Shown: positions 53,461 to 62,336 of the stretch, piece by piece
Layout: every line of letters starts with the position of its first letter
How positions within the stretch are numbered: position 1 is the stretch's first letter
NCBI RefSeq assembly: GCF_036226685.1
Contig: NZ_CP109009.1
Span: forward strand, 682,001-746,000
DNA: 64,000 nt
From: Streptomyces sp. NBC_00690
GTDB lineage: Bacteria > Actinomycetota > Actinomycetes > Streptomycetales > Streptomycetaceae
Direction: 5' to 3'
Notes under the pieces: model-generated
Seen by the model: only the letters and a program-made list of their open reading frames with translations
Database searches by the model: none
What the model was told of the DNA's origin: nothing
Program-made: the position numbers and the translations under genes

Positions 53461-54408
53461 GTGGATGTCGAGGTTCCGGCGCACATGCACGAAACAGCAC
53501 CCCGGTTAGGGTCCGGCGTCCTCTGCGCCCTGAAAGTTCTGGCCAGCCAGCTGACAAAGGATCCAGATATGGGCGACCCTTCGGGCTTACCGGGCATCCT
53601 CACGGTCATGGTCGACGGTGGCGCGTTCGAGGACTGCCCCGATCTGGCCGTCGGCTACATCCGCGAGCCCGAGCGCATCGAGATCCGGTACGTGACCCCG
53701 GCCCCTTCTACCAAGCCCTCCGCAGACACCCAACAACCAGAGGAAGAACAGGAGCAGGAGGAGCTCGCCATCCCTTCGACCAACTCTGTCACCGAACGGG
53801 AGATCGTCGACGCCTGGGGGCGCATCGCCCGCTGGCTGCACGACAACGCGCCCGCTTCCCACGCCGCACTACGAAGCGGTGCCAGGCAGAAGGCCATCGA
53901 CGCTCTTGAACAGAACCTGGACGTCCCGATACCCCCCGCGCTCCGCGCGCTGTGGCTTCTGACCTCGGGAGACAACGGAGTTTCCGGCCGGGGATGCCTG
54001 CCAGGAAACCAAGCCCTGATGACCCTGGAGGAGGTATCTGCCGTCTACCGGTTCAAGATGGATGCCCAGGCCAACAAAGACATCCTCAACGCCCGCCGTC
54101 CCGAACACGACCGGTTCACTCTGTGGAAGGCGACCTGGATTCCGGTGGTGTCCCTCGGCCCAGACGACCGTAGCTCCGGTCTCTACCTGGACACCGCGAC
54201 CGGCTACCTGGGCCGCTGGTCCCGCTACCGCGAGGCGCCCGACGACGAACTCGACACGCTCGTCACCTACCTGGAGGAGGTCGCGGACATGCTCGAAGCC
54301 CCGGACCTGGCCGTGCGGGACAAGCCCGGCCTGATCGGCGACACCCTCGTCTGGGGCAGCATGCTCGACACCCAACAGGAAGAACACTGGCAACCGTTCA
54401 CCGGCTAA
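53461..54408 (+). CDS. SUKH (SMI1/KNR4) protein with extra N-terminal domain
   Basis: 315 residues from GTG 53461, chosen because GAGGAG lies ~10 nt upstream. Residues ~15-80 are a small domain (LCALKVLASQLTKDPDMGDP, GILTVMVDGGAFEDC) also found as separate short proteins in streptomycetes. A Glu/Gln-rich linker (EEEQEQEE) follows. Residues ~115-315 are a SUKH-1 domain: AWGRIARWLHDNAPASHAAL, IPPALRALWLLTSGD, GLYLDTATGYLGRWSRY, LVTYLEEVADMLE. A fusion like this suggests a regulatory or immunity protein with a sensing module. Confidence 0.75.
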   Translation: MDVEVPAHMHETAPRLGSGVLCALKVLASQLTKDPDMGDPSGLPGILTVMVDGGAFEDCPDLAVGYIREPERIEIRYVTPAPSTKPSADTQQPEEEQEQEELAIPSTNSVTEREIVDAWGRIARWLHDNAPASHAALRSGARQKAIDALEQNLDVPIPPALRALWLLTSGDNGVSGRGCLPGNQALMTLEEVSAVYRFKMDAQANKDILNARRPEHDRFTLWKATWIPVVSLGPDDRSSGLYLDTATGYLGRWSRYREAPDDELDTLVTYLEEVADMLEAPDLAVRDKPGLIGDTLVWGSMLDTQQEEHWQPFTG

Positions 54409-54560
54409 CCGCACACGACAGGAGAACCCAGCCGACCCCGGCCTGACACTCTGGCTGTACGGAACTGTCCATCGGTGGCCGATCCCTCTCTACGCTGATC
54501 ACGGTCGAGTGCCGACGTGGACAGCCGCCGGCTTCGACGAGCTGCGTAGAGGGTGACCGG

Positions 54561-54986
54561 TCAGGGGGTCTCCAGTCCGCTCGCGCGGGCGATGCCATCG
54601 AGCACGGCGTCCTCCGCTTCCCGCTGCGCCCACCAGGCGTTGAGTTTCGTCCGGACGGCCGCCAGTTGAGTGGAATCCTCGGCGATGTGGGCTTCGGCCA
54701 TGGCGTAGCCGGGGGTTCCGTCTGGGCTTGGGATGTCGACGAGGCGGTGGTCGGTGCGGCCGGTGGCCAGCATGGTCATGATGGTGACGAGTTCTCGGTG
54801 CAGGGCCGGGGTGAAGGCGGTTTCGTCGATTTCGAAGGATCCTTGGCCTCCGTCGGCGATCAGGCGGCAGAACCGGTGTACCGCTTCGGTGAGCGCCGTG
54901 TATTGGTCGGGCGCCATGCGGGCGCGGAGGGTTTCCAGGTAGAGGCCGACGAAGGCGGAGCGCTTACTTCCGTTCTCCTCGTTCAT
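54561..54986 (-). CDS. Unknown 141-aa helical protein
   Basis: ATG 54986 (MNEENGSKRSAFVGLYLETL). All-helical pattern: PDQYTALTEAVHRFCRLIAD, LHRELVTIMTMLATGRTDHR, STQLAAVRTKLNAWWAQREA EDAVLDGIARASG (two pieces). No known family. A truncated relative, with an in-frame stop, is at 62701-62925, so the gene belongs to a local duplicate family. Confidence 0.65.
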   Translation of the reverse strand: MNEENGSKRSAFVGLYLETLRARMAPDQYTALTEAVHRFCRLIADGGQGSFEIDETAFTPALHRELVTIMTMLATGRTDHRLVDIPSPDGTPGYAMAEAHIAEDSTQLAAVRTKLNAWWAQREAEDAVLDGIARASGLETP

Positions 54987-55795
54987 CTGGCGAGTGTCGA
55001 TCCGCTTCCTCCGCAAGTCCAGGGTTATGCACCAGATTCCTGCGGATTCGGGCTGTGTACAGAGCCCGGTGGGACGAGGCGTCGCGACCGAGCTGCGGGC
55101 CTGCCGGGTGTGCGGATCTCTGGCCACCACCTCGGGGACGGCCAGTCCGGCGGCTGAAGGAAGGAGGTCGGGCGGGGCCGAACTTGCCCTGATCCAGGGC
55201 CCGGCAGCGCCCACGGGTGCCAAGCAGCCGGCCTCGGGGGCGCCAGCCACACGATCCCCAGAGCGTTCGGACCGTGATGGCTCGACATCCAACCACGGCA
55301 GTCCGCACCTGGGGTTCGCTGGGGATCACCGACCGCGTCCGTCTTGGGGCGGGAGCGTTCTGCCCAGCCCCCGCGGTCCCCTCGGTGTGGAGCCCCGAAC
55401 AGGCGCCGTCCCACTGGTAAGGAGCCGGCAGGGGGAGCAGACGGTGGGTCGGTGGCTGCCTTCGCCGGCACGGGTGCGGCGTCGGGCGTCGGCCTTGCCT
55501 GCGTGTTTTCGCCCCACGGTGGGCTTCCGTTCTGTGGCAGGGCCCGTGGTCCGATCGATTGCGCACGGGCACGCGGAACGGAGGTTTGTCGGCGTTGATG
55601 CGCGGGCTACCTGGGGCTCTATGCCCTCGTCGGGCACGGGACCGGTAAGAGGGCTTGCACGGGCGGACACCGACGAACGGCCATCGCCCAGGTTCTTGTC
55701 CGAGGCACCGGCCGCTACCGCTCGGGGGCAACAGGAACGAAGATGTCCTTGATGCACTCGTCCGTGGGACGCACGTGCAGAGAAAGGAGCAGTTG
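54987..55795. other. Gene-free stretch containing a duplicated segment
   Basis: No supported gene in 54987-55450. From ~55450 to 55795 the sequence is related to 61223-61547 (both upstream of the paired small membrane proteins), showing the duplication includes upstream DNA. Confidence 0.55.
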
Positions 55796-56014
55796 ATGCT
55801 TGCTGTCGCCATCGGCGCGCTCGTCGCGGGCTTCGGAATGTGCCTCGCCACGAACGGGTGGAATCTTGCGGATCGGATCTTCGACTCCCCCACCGTCCCG
55901 ACGGGAAGTGCTACACCGAGAACCATTCGCCTCGTGGGCGGCATCGTGATCATCGTCGGGCTCTTCTGGATTGGAACCGCCCTGTCCGAAGCGCTGCAGC
56001 CATCCACGACCTGA
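55796..56014 (+). CDS. Small two-helix membrane protein (duplicate 1)
   Basis: 72 residues from ATG 55796 with AAAGGAG ~8 nt upstream. Helix 1 LAVAIGALVAGFGMCLATNG, a conserved short loop WNLADRIFDSPTVPTGSATP, helix 2 RLVGGIVIIVGLFWIGTAL. The paralogue at 61548 has nearly the same loop. Function unknown; the loop faces one side of the membrane and is the most conserved part. Confidence 0.75.
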   Translation: MLAVAIGALVAGFGMCLATNGWNLADRIFDSPTVPTGSATPRTIRLVGGIVIIVGLFWIGTALSEALQPSTT

Positions 56015-56338
56015 CACACCAGGCGGGTACCGGCGCGCACGCTGGCAACGGCGAGGGGCTTTCGGAGGTGGGTGCGACCGATGGACTGCCGCGACCGCCC
56101 AGGGCACGGGTCAGCCCGATCACCCCTGCGATGGCCCCCGAGGGTGTGGGATCAGAGCAGGGTGCCCAGGACGACGTCGAGGCAGATGAGGGTCTGGATG
56201 TCAGGAGGCCCAGGGCCCTCAAGGATGCTGGGCCTCGGCGCTGCGGACGCTGAGACCTGTGCCCAAGGGGGCGGGGCCACCCGGGAACCTCATCAGCCCG
56301 TATCCGGCCCTTGCGAGCCAGGTGAGCCCCTATGAGGA
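56015..56338. other. Non-coding stretch
   Basis: The first ~50 bp (CCTGACACACCAG...) are shared with the region after 61751, i.e. part of the duplication. Nothing else recognised. Confidence 0.5.
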
Positions 56339-56860
56339 TCACCTGCCCGGGCAACGCCCCCTGGGGAACGTTTCTCCCGAGGCAATGGACTTCCAGGCGG
56401 CAGTGACACACCCTTCCTCCCAGTGCCACCACCCCTTGGCCTCTCCGTGCTCCAAGAGCTTCCGTATCCGAGGCAGGTCCGCATCCGGGGGAACGTCGAG
56501 AGCGACCATCCGAAACTGCTCGATCCCCTCGCCGGTCGTGCCGAGCCGATGGAAGGTCTCCAGCACGGTTCGCCGGGCGGCGGCCGAGCCACCGTCCCTC
56601 AGGACGATCAGACGGATGGTGCAGTTCTCCGACGCCCGCACCGTTTCACCAGCCCATCGCACCCCGTCCTCGTCGACGTCGATACGGATGATGTCGTCAC
56701 TGGCAACCCCCCGCACGAACCAGGGGGTGTTGTCCACACGCACGGTCCCGCCGCCGAGATCCACCGCCCACAGGCTCTCCACACTCGCCGGCGGCCAGCC
56801 GGCCTCGTCCACCTCCAGCCGAAAATGGACCTTCACATGGTCGTCCCTGATATCCGTCAC
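56339..56860 (-). CDS. DUF4265-family protein
   Basis: About 173 residues from GTG 56860 (preceded by GGAAGA): VTDIRDDHVKVHFRLEVDEA then GWPPASVESLWAVDLGGGTV and VRVDNTPWFVRGVASDDIIR, the DUF4265 pattern. It ends AAWKSIASGETFPRGRCPGR. Function unknown. The open frame continues upstream through a fragment of a Doc toxin, so longer starts are artefacts of that junction. Confidence 0.75.
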   Translation of the reverse strand: MTDIRDDHVKVHFRLEVDEAGWPPASVESLWAVDLGGGTVRVDNTPWFVRGVASDDIIRIDVDEDGVRWAGETVRASENCTIRLIVLRDGGSAAARRTVLETFHRLGTTGEGIEQFRMVALDVPPDADLPRIRKLLEHGEAKGWWHWEEGCVTAAWKSIASGETFPRGRCPGR

Positions 56861-56954
56861 GGCATCATCTTCCACAGCCGTGGCCAGGGTCGGGAACGAT
56901 CTCCAAGCCTCGGCTTCAAGCCTGGTCAGCGGTGCTCGTGAACACCGCCACCCC

Positions 56955-57088
56955 CCGGCTGGGCGAGGTGGGCCTGCGCGGTGGGCGGCTACTGCGGCTA
57001 CCGGTACGCCGTAGTCGTCGGGTGCGGGATCTCCCGCGCCCGCGAGCTCGGCGACCTGGAGGATCCAGGGGACGTCGATGCGCAGGTG
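56955..57088 (-). pseudogene. Fic/Doc-type toxin N-terminal fragment
   Basis: RIDVPWILQVAELAGAGDPA then PDDYGVPVAAVAAHRAGP resembles the first helices of death-on-curing (Doc) toxins, which begin with a W-x-L-x-x-A-E pattern. The catalytic HxFx(D/E)GNKR loop is absent. It directly follows the antitoxin-like frame. Confidence 0.45.
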
Positions 57089-57327
57089 TATTGGGCGGCG
57101 TGCGCTCCGGGGGTACGGCGGTCGGTGTCTTCGGCTTCGTCGAAGATGTCCTGGTGCTCGGTGAGGAACCGCTCTGCGGCGCCCATGCCTCGTTGCCGTA
57201 GTCCTTCGGTGTCTTCTTGCACGAGGACTGCGATGTAGTCGCCGAAGCTCAGGCCGCGGTCCTTGGCCTGGGCTTCGGCGAGTTGCTTGATGTCGCTGTC
57301 GACGCGAGCGCCGAGTTGTGTCTTTGC
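56998..57327 (-). pseudogene. Ribbon-helix-helix-like antitoxin remnant
   Basis: AKTQLGARVDSDIKQLAEAQ AKDRGLSFGDYIAVLVQEDT (two pieces), then RFLTEHQDIFDEAEDTDRRT resembles RHH antitoxins that precede Doc toxins. The expected ATG is CCG here, so the start is lost, and the C-terminus runs into the toxin fragment. A dead toxin-antitoxin pair. Confidence 0.5.
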
Positions 57328-57857
57328 CGGAGGCGGGCGACCGGGACAATGCTGTGATGTGCGTCACTCCAGGGGGCTGCGGGAGGGGCGCGCGCCACTG
57401 GTTGAGCGCTGAACTGGACTTCGACCGCCCAGCTCAGGAGTGCGGACGCAGGGGCGCGCGACGGGGGCACCATCCACACAAGAACGCCTGTGCGTAGTTA
57501 CTCCTGTGCGTTGCGTGAGAATTGTGGGGTTCGGCGTTGCACGTTCGGGTCGTGAGGGCCGTCATTGATTGCGAAGGGCGCACCACGGCGCATTTCCGGG
57601 GCCGCCTTGGGGAGAGGGTTTGGTCCTGGCCATGAGGGAGGGATCCGAGGTCTTGTGACGATCGATCATGTGAGTGATGTGGTCATGGCAGTTCTTGTCG
57701 CGAGGGGGGTGGGGCCTGATGTGGTCTGGGTGGTGCGGCGGTTGGTTGTTGCTGGGGTGCGGGCGGGGATGAGCGAGTTGGGTCGTGAGGGCCATTCGTG
57801 GCGTGGGGAGGGAGGGGAGTGACGCAGGATTTCCCGCCTGTCTCGGGCATCGAGCCG
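57328..57857. other. Gene-free stretch
   Basis: About 530 bp with no recognised gene. The last 100 bp are G-rich (runs of GGGG) and precede the sigma-factor pseudogene. Confidence 0.5.
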
Positions 57858-58401
57858 ATGACGAAGAAGAAGCTTCCGGTCGATTTCAGTGCCTTTCATC
57901 AGGCTCGTCGTCCGGCCTATCTCCGGTGGGCCGAGACGTATTTCAGTCATCGCGCGGATGCTGAGGAGGCGGTTTACGCTGCTTTCGAGCAGTTGCTGAC
58001 CATGTGGCCCGCTGCGCTGTCGAAGGAGAGCCCTGCGGGGTTCGCGTGGACGGTGTTGCGGTCGCGGACGATCGATATCGCCCAGGCTCGCGCGGTCGGC
58101 GGCACGCCTTACTCGATGCTGTGGCGTTCGAGACGACCGCGTTGCGGGATGCGGTGGATCCGATCGGTCAGCTGGAGGAGAGTCTGGGGCTCTTCCACGC
58201 GATCGGCAGCTTCCTCCGCGTCAGATGGATGTTGTTGTTCTTCTCCACGTGCACGACCTGAGTGTCGAGCAGGTGGCAGCCGAGTTGGGCATCACACCGG
58301 CCGGGGTCCGTTCGAACGCCCGTCATGCCAAGCGTCGGCTGCGCGAGACGCTGGGCCTGCCCGATCACCAGGAGGGACCCTCAGATGATGTCGTCCATTG
58401 A
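57858..58401 (+). pseudogene. ECF-like sigma-70 family factor, two frameshifts
   Basis: Region 2: FHQARRPAYLRWAETYFSHR ADAEEAVYAAFEQLL (two pieces). After a shift near 58105, LLDAVAFETTALRDAVDPIG and LEESLGLFHAIGSF continue; after another near 58215, region 4 appears: DVVVLLHVHDLSVEQVAAEL GITPAGVRSNARHAKRRLRE (two pieces), ending at TGA 58399-58401. Joined, it is a ~180-residue ECF-type sigma factor. The stop overlaps the start of the next gene, so they were coupled. Confidence 0.75.
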
Positions 58402-59167
58402 CGACCTGCTCACCCGCGCTCGGGTGGAGCACCGGCCTTGTGGGCAGGAGGAGATCGACGCCGCCGCCGCCCGGATCGCGGGCCGTGTGCCCTTGTCCGA
58501 CGAGGGCATGGTGCTCTCGTCCGCCGAGCCGCGGGCGGCATTCGGCCGGTCTGCCAGCGATGCGGGGAACATCTCGGCCGGGCGGGATCTGACCGTCCTG
58601 TGTGAGGCGGTCATCGGTCACGCGGCGGCCCTTGCCGACCTGGACGGGTTCTTCGCCCGGGTACCCGATCCGACGGGGGCGCGGGTCCTGGGTTGCATGC
58701 TGGAGCTGTCCGGGCGGGAGGACTCCGCTCGATTCCTGTGGCAGTACGCGGCCGGTGCGGGCGATCCCGCCGCCTACTGTCTCGCGCTCCACCACCGGGC
58801 GTTGGGCGAGAGCGGCGAAGCGGACTGGTGGCAGGCGCAGACCGGTGCGGTCCTCGCTCCCACGGCCGGTGATACCGAGTTCGAGGAGATCGAGCCCACC
58901 ACCGCCCTGCGGATCCTGCGCGCGCCGAAAACCGGCACCCCGACAGTGCCGGAGCCGGTCACCGCAGTCCTCCACTACGTTCCAGCCGCCGTCCGCTTCA
59001 TCGACGACGATCTCGACCTGCCCCTACCGGACCCGGACTTCACCGACCGCATCCACGCCCTGACCACAGCAGCCACCCAACCCACATCCTCCAACGCTCG
59101 GAGTTCCGCCCCCTTGCCGTCACGCAATGCCTGCACCGCACGCCCCCGCATCCCCGCGACCACCTGA
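58385..59167 (+). CDS. Protein coupled to the sigma-factor gene
   Basis: 260 residues from ATG 58385 with GGAGGGA upstream. Helical: IDDLLTRARVEHRPCGQEEI, LCEAVIGHAAALADLDGFFA, MLELSGREDSARFLWQYAAG AGDPAAYCLALHHRALGESG (two pieces). The position suggests a regulator or partner of the sigma factor, but it lacks the zinc motif or membrane helix of usual anti-sigma factors. The last ~35 residues (Ser/Ala/Pro-rich) may be frame-shifted sequence. Confidence 0.65.
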   Translation: MMSSIDDLLTRARVEHRPCGQEEIDAAAARIAGRVPLSDEGMVLSSAEPRAAFGRSASDAGNISAGRDLTVLCEAVIGHAAALADLDGFFARVPDPTGARVLGCMLELSGREDSARFLWQYAAGAGDPAAYCLALHHRALGESGEADWWQAQTGAVLAPTAGDTEFEEIEPTTALRILRAPKTGTPTVPEPVTAVLHYVPAAVRFIDDDLDLPLPDPDFTDRIHALTTAATQPTSSNARSSAPLPSRNACTARPRIPATT

Positions 59168-59635
59168 GCCCCCGGGCAGCACACGCCTCGACCACCCGGC
59201 ATCGGACGGACGTCGTGCCCTTCTCTCACGAGAACGGGCACGGCTCCCGGCGCTTCCCGCGCAGCTGAGCCGCCTACCAAGACGCGCGAGGCCGCAGATG
59301 GCGCTCAACGCACGGGCGAACGTTCCCTCGTTGCTTCCGTGGCCTAGCAAGCTGGCCTCCGGGCCCGGCATGATGTGTTCCCTCTGCCAAGCGGGAATAC
59401 GACGATCTGATGCAGTGCTTCTCTTCCTGCATCAGATCGTCGATGGAGCCCTCCCACGCCGGTCTCCTCTTGCCGGTCGGGTCGGCACATGGAGTTGCAC
59501 CAAGTGGTACGTCGCGTTCGCAGCGCCCTGCCCGCGGCCTACAAGGGGTGATGACTCGGCCGGTCCATGCGGTGATGTCGGCGATGGGTACCCGTACTCA
59601 TGACTGGCCGTCACGGGTGAGGCAGAGTGCAACCC
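59168..59635. other. Gene-free stretch with a strong hairpin
   Basis: About 470 bp. Contains the 16-bp-stem inverted repeat at 59400-59442; otherwise no gene recognised. Confidence 0.5.
59400..59442. repeat. Perfect 16-bp-arm inverted repeat
   Basis: CGACGATCTGATGCAG (59400-59415), an 11-nt loop TGCTTCTCTTC, then CTGCATCAGATCGTCG (59427-59442). Not GC-rich like a terminator and without a T run; may be a protein-binding site or a leftover transposon end pair. Confidence 0.8.
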
Positions 59636-59980
59636 ATGGGCGAGACGGACACGATGTCAGACGGTGCGACCTGGTACGAACGTGTGAGCCGCGTCGATAC
59701 GCCGGTGGCGGGACTCGTCGCGGCGGGAAACACCCTCCTGTGCGGGGCGCTTCTCCTGATGATGATCACCTCGGGGATCAACTTCGGACCGCCGGGTTCA
59801 ACCCAGGAAGCAGAAGCGGCAGCCACCAGTGAGCTGGTCAAGCGCATATACGTCGGCTGGCTGGTGGGCGGACTGCTGTTGTTCGCCTCGTGCCGGCTGC
59901 CCCGTGCTGTCCTGAGCCACCTGGTGAGCATGGCCGCGCCCCCGGTCACACTCCTGGCCTTCTTTGCTGCAGTCATCTGA
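59636..59980 (+). CDS. Small membrane protein with three helices
   Basis: About 114 residues from ATG 59636 (another ATG at 59654 is possible). Helices: VAGLVAAGNTLLCGALLLMM, VGWLVGGLLLFASC, LVSMAAPPVTLLAFFAAVI, with a soluble loop FGPPGSTQEAEAAATSELVK. No family recognised. Confidence 0.6.
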   Translation: MGETDTMSDGATWYERVSRVDTPVAGLVAAGNTLLCGALLLMMITSGINFGPPGSTQEAEAAATSELVKRIYVGWLVGGLLLFASCRLPRAVLSHLVSMAAPPVTLLAFFAAVI

Positions 59981-60520
59981 CGATCAGAGGTCCACAAGCC
60001 GGTAGCCGGGCCGTGAAAGGGGGCCGCGCGGCCTTTTCACACGCAGTGGCGGCGGGCCAGCCGCTCCCCCGCCATCTTCCCATCGGCCGAAGAGGACGCT
60101 TGAGCGCGAGACCCTGACTCCTTGCGCGCGGAAGGCGCAGTGAGGGTCGTGGCGTGGCCGAGGCGATGGGGTGGTCTTTTGTGTCGAGCCGTCTCTGGGC
60201 GCCCTCGGTGGTGATGGTCTAGTTGGCACGGTCGCGGGTGGGGCGTTGCCACCGCGCCCTTTGGGCGTGCGCGGTTTCGGCTTGATTCCACTTATCACGC
60301 CACCGGAGCAGCGTTCCCTTCGAGGCGGTCAGAAGCAGTCGCGACGCTCGCCGAGGAGAGCGAGCGGGAACCGCGCCCCGACAACCGGCTCCGATCGGTT
60401 CAATGTCAGTGCGCCTACGTACAGTCTGCCTATGGACGACGTCAAAGGCTTGGAGCCCGCTCCCCGGTTTCCGGAGGCATGTCTCGCGAGCGGACGTGCT
60501 CTTTCTGGTGGTGATCGCGC
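59981..60520. other. Gene-free stretch
   Basis: About 540 bp. Open frames are present on both strands but none shows a credible start or conserved pattern. Confidence 0.5.
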
Positions 60521-61222
60521 ATGAGCGACGTAGCGGTGCGCGAGGCGGAGGACGTCGACCAACCGTGGGGCCGGGTCCGCCGTTGGCTCGAACAGAACGA
60601 TCCCGGGGTCTTCGCTGGTCTTGGCAGTCCCGGCAGCCCGATTGCCATCAGCGATGCTGAAGAGCGCATGGGCTTGACGTTGCCGAGCCAGATGCGGCGG
60701 TGGCTTTTGACGAACGACATCGATGCCGGACGGCAACCTGCCGTCGACTCGTGCCTGGTGGCACTGGGGTGTGCGGGAGTGATCCCCAGCGGTGGCCTCC
60801 TTCTGGGGCTCACGGACATCGCGCGTGTCCACCTCCACAAAGTGGGCATGGAGCAGAGGGAACCCTCCACAGACCCGGACTATCCGTCCTGGCGCCGCAA
60901 GTGGGTGCCAATCGCCGCGGAGAGGGACGGCTTCTCCGGTTGGTTCGTGAACACGCACACGGGAAGCATCGGGTCGTGGACCGAGGGCTCCGCCCCTGAA
61001 GAGGGAAAGCACAGCTCGCTGTTCGCCTTCCTTCAGGAAGTAGCGGACCACCTGGAAGGCGCCTCCTCGGGCAACGCGAGAGAGACTGCCGCAAATCATG
61101 TACGGGATCGCCGTCCCGAGGATGAGGCGATACGCGTCTGGGCTCAGACCAACGGCTGCCTCGTCAACAACCACGGGCGCATTCCCGCCTCCATCCGCGA
61201 GGCGTACGAAGCATCACGGTGA
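60521..61222 (+). CDS. SUKH protein with C-terminal Lsr2-like DNA-binding tail
   Basis: 233 residues from ATG 60521. Residues ~15-185 are SUKH-1: PWGRVRRWLEQNDPGVFAGL, LPSQMRRWLLTNDID, SWRRKWVPIAAERDGFSGWF, SLFAFLQEVADHLEG. The last ~35 residues (EDEAIRVWAQTNGCLVNNHG then RIPASIREAYEAS) match the C-terminal domain of Lsr2 (I-R-x-W-A-x-x-N-G...R-G-R-I-P-x-x-I-x-x-A-Y), which binds the AT-rich minor groove; here the Arg-Gly-Arg is His-Gly-Arg. The fusion suggests a DNA-associated SUKH protein. Confidence 0.8.
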   Translation: MSDVAVREAEDVDQPWGRVRRWLEQNDPGVFAGLGSPGSPIAISDAEERMGLTLPSQMRRWLLTNDIDAGRQPAVDSCLVALGCAGVIPSGGLLLGLTDIARVHLHKVGMEQREPSTDPDYPSWRRKWVPIAAERDGFSGWFVNTHTGSIGSWTEGSAPEEGKHSSLFAFLQEVADHLEGASSGNARETAANHVRDRRPEDEAIRVWAQTNGCLVNNHGRIPASIREAYEASR

Positions 61223-61547
61223 ACGCCACGGCGGCAATAGGGGCGCGCCCGATGACTGCCTTTGCCGGCACGGCCGGTGGTCCGAACCGCCGCACGCGGA
61301 ACGTGGTTCGTCGGCCTTGATGCGCAGGCACCTGCGGCTCCATGCCTTCCTCGGCCACGGGACCGGTAGAGGGCACGCACGGCCCGACACCAACGGACGG
61401 CCGTCGCAGAGGATCCCACCCGAGGCACGGAGGCACCCTGGACAGTTCGCATTCTCCGATCGCGATTCACCGGCCGGGGCGGATCGGCAGAAGAGGGAAC
61501 GAAGATAGAGTCCTCGCACCTTGAACACACGAGCAAGGAGAGTGTCG
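61223..61547. repeat. Diverged copy of 55450-55795
   Basis: Shares blocks such as CACGCGGAACG, CACGGGACCGGTA and GGAACGAAGAT in the same order with the DNA upstream of 55796. Marks an ancient segmental duplication that includes the small membrane-protein genes. Confidence 0.65.
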
Positions 61548-61751
61548 ATGCTCGCTGTCGCCGTGGGCGTCCTCGCCGCGGGCTTCGGGGTCTGCCTCGC
61601 CACGAACATGTGGAACCTCGCGGACCGAATCTTCGACTCCCCCACCCTCCCGACCGGAAGCACGACACCGGGAATGCTTCGCCTCATTGGAGGAATCGCG
61701 ATCCTCGTAGGTCTCTTCTGGATCGCAACGGCCCTGCCCGAACTGCGATAG
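61548..61751 (+). CDS. Small two-helix membrane protein (duplicate 2)
   Basis: 67 residues from ATG 61548 with AAGGAGAG upstream. MLAVAVGVLAAGFGVCLATN, loop WNLADRIFDSPTLPTGSTTP, helix GMLRLIGGIAILVGLFWIAT. It differs from the 55796 copy mainly by conservative changes, which suggests both are under selection. Confidence 0.75.
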   Translation: MLAVAVGVLAAGFGVCLATNMWNLADRIFDSPTLPTGSTTPGMLRLIGGIAILVGLFWIATALPELR

Positions 61752-62126
61752 CCGTCAGCGACCTGACACACCAGCCGAGTCCGGCGTCCACACCGCCGAC
61801 CGCAAGGCCGTTCAGATGTGCGCACAACCGAGGCGGCAGAATTCGACGGCCGTCCGGAGTACGGCCCGCTCGATCACCCAGCACTGGCCGACGCGCCGTG
61901 CGGCTACGTCCCAAGCACCAGTCCACGAAGTCCGCCCGCGCACAGACACCAGGTGGGAGGTACGTGTGCAGTGCGTCGGGGCGAGCGGGACATCACGACG
62001 TCGAACGGAACGCCGGTGTCGACAGGACTCCTCACCGTCCCGGTGCAACCGCGCAGCATCCAGCTCGGTGGTGAACGCTCAGGAGGTAGGGCCAGAGACG
62101 AAGACGCAGCCAGGTCGCGGACCGGT
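61752..62126. other. Gene-free stretch
   Basis: The first ~40 bp repeat the sequence after 56014. No gene recognised in the rest. Confidence 0.5.
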
Positions 62127-62336
62127 TCACCGTCCGGCGGAAAGAAGCGTTCCCGCCCCGATAAGGGCGAGGACGCCGCCCATGACTCTGCAGGTGATGG
62201 CACTGGTGGGCCATGATCGGTAGGCGTAGGACATCGCCTGGAACCAATCGGCCGCCCCACGGACGTTGGCCGCCAGGAGCCCGCCGCCGATGAGAGTGAC
62301 GACTCCCCACATCAGCTGGATTGCGTAACCGTTCAT
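62127..62336 (-). CDS. Small two-helix membrane protein
   Basis: 69 residues from ATG 62336: MNGYAIQLMWGVVTLIGGGL LAANVRGAADWF (two pieces), then SAITCRVMGGVLALIGAGTL. Same overall plan (two helices and a short loop with a conserved-looking Trp/Asp) as the duplicates at 55796 and 61548, and encoded near the second one on the opposite strand. Confidence 0.6.
   Translation of the reverse strand: MNGYAIQLMWGVVTLIGGGLLAANVRGAADWFQAMSYAYRSWPTSAITCRVMGGVLALIGAGTLLSAGR

Noticed and set aside
55344..55752. Overlapping ORFs on both strands before the small membrane protein
   Set aside because: Not conserved between the two duplicated segments (55450-55795 and 61223-61547), as the small membrane protein is.
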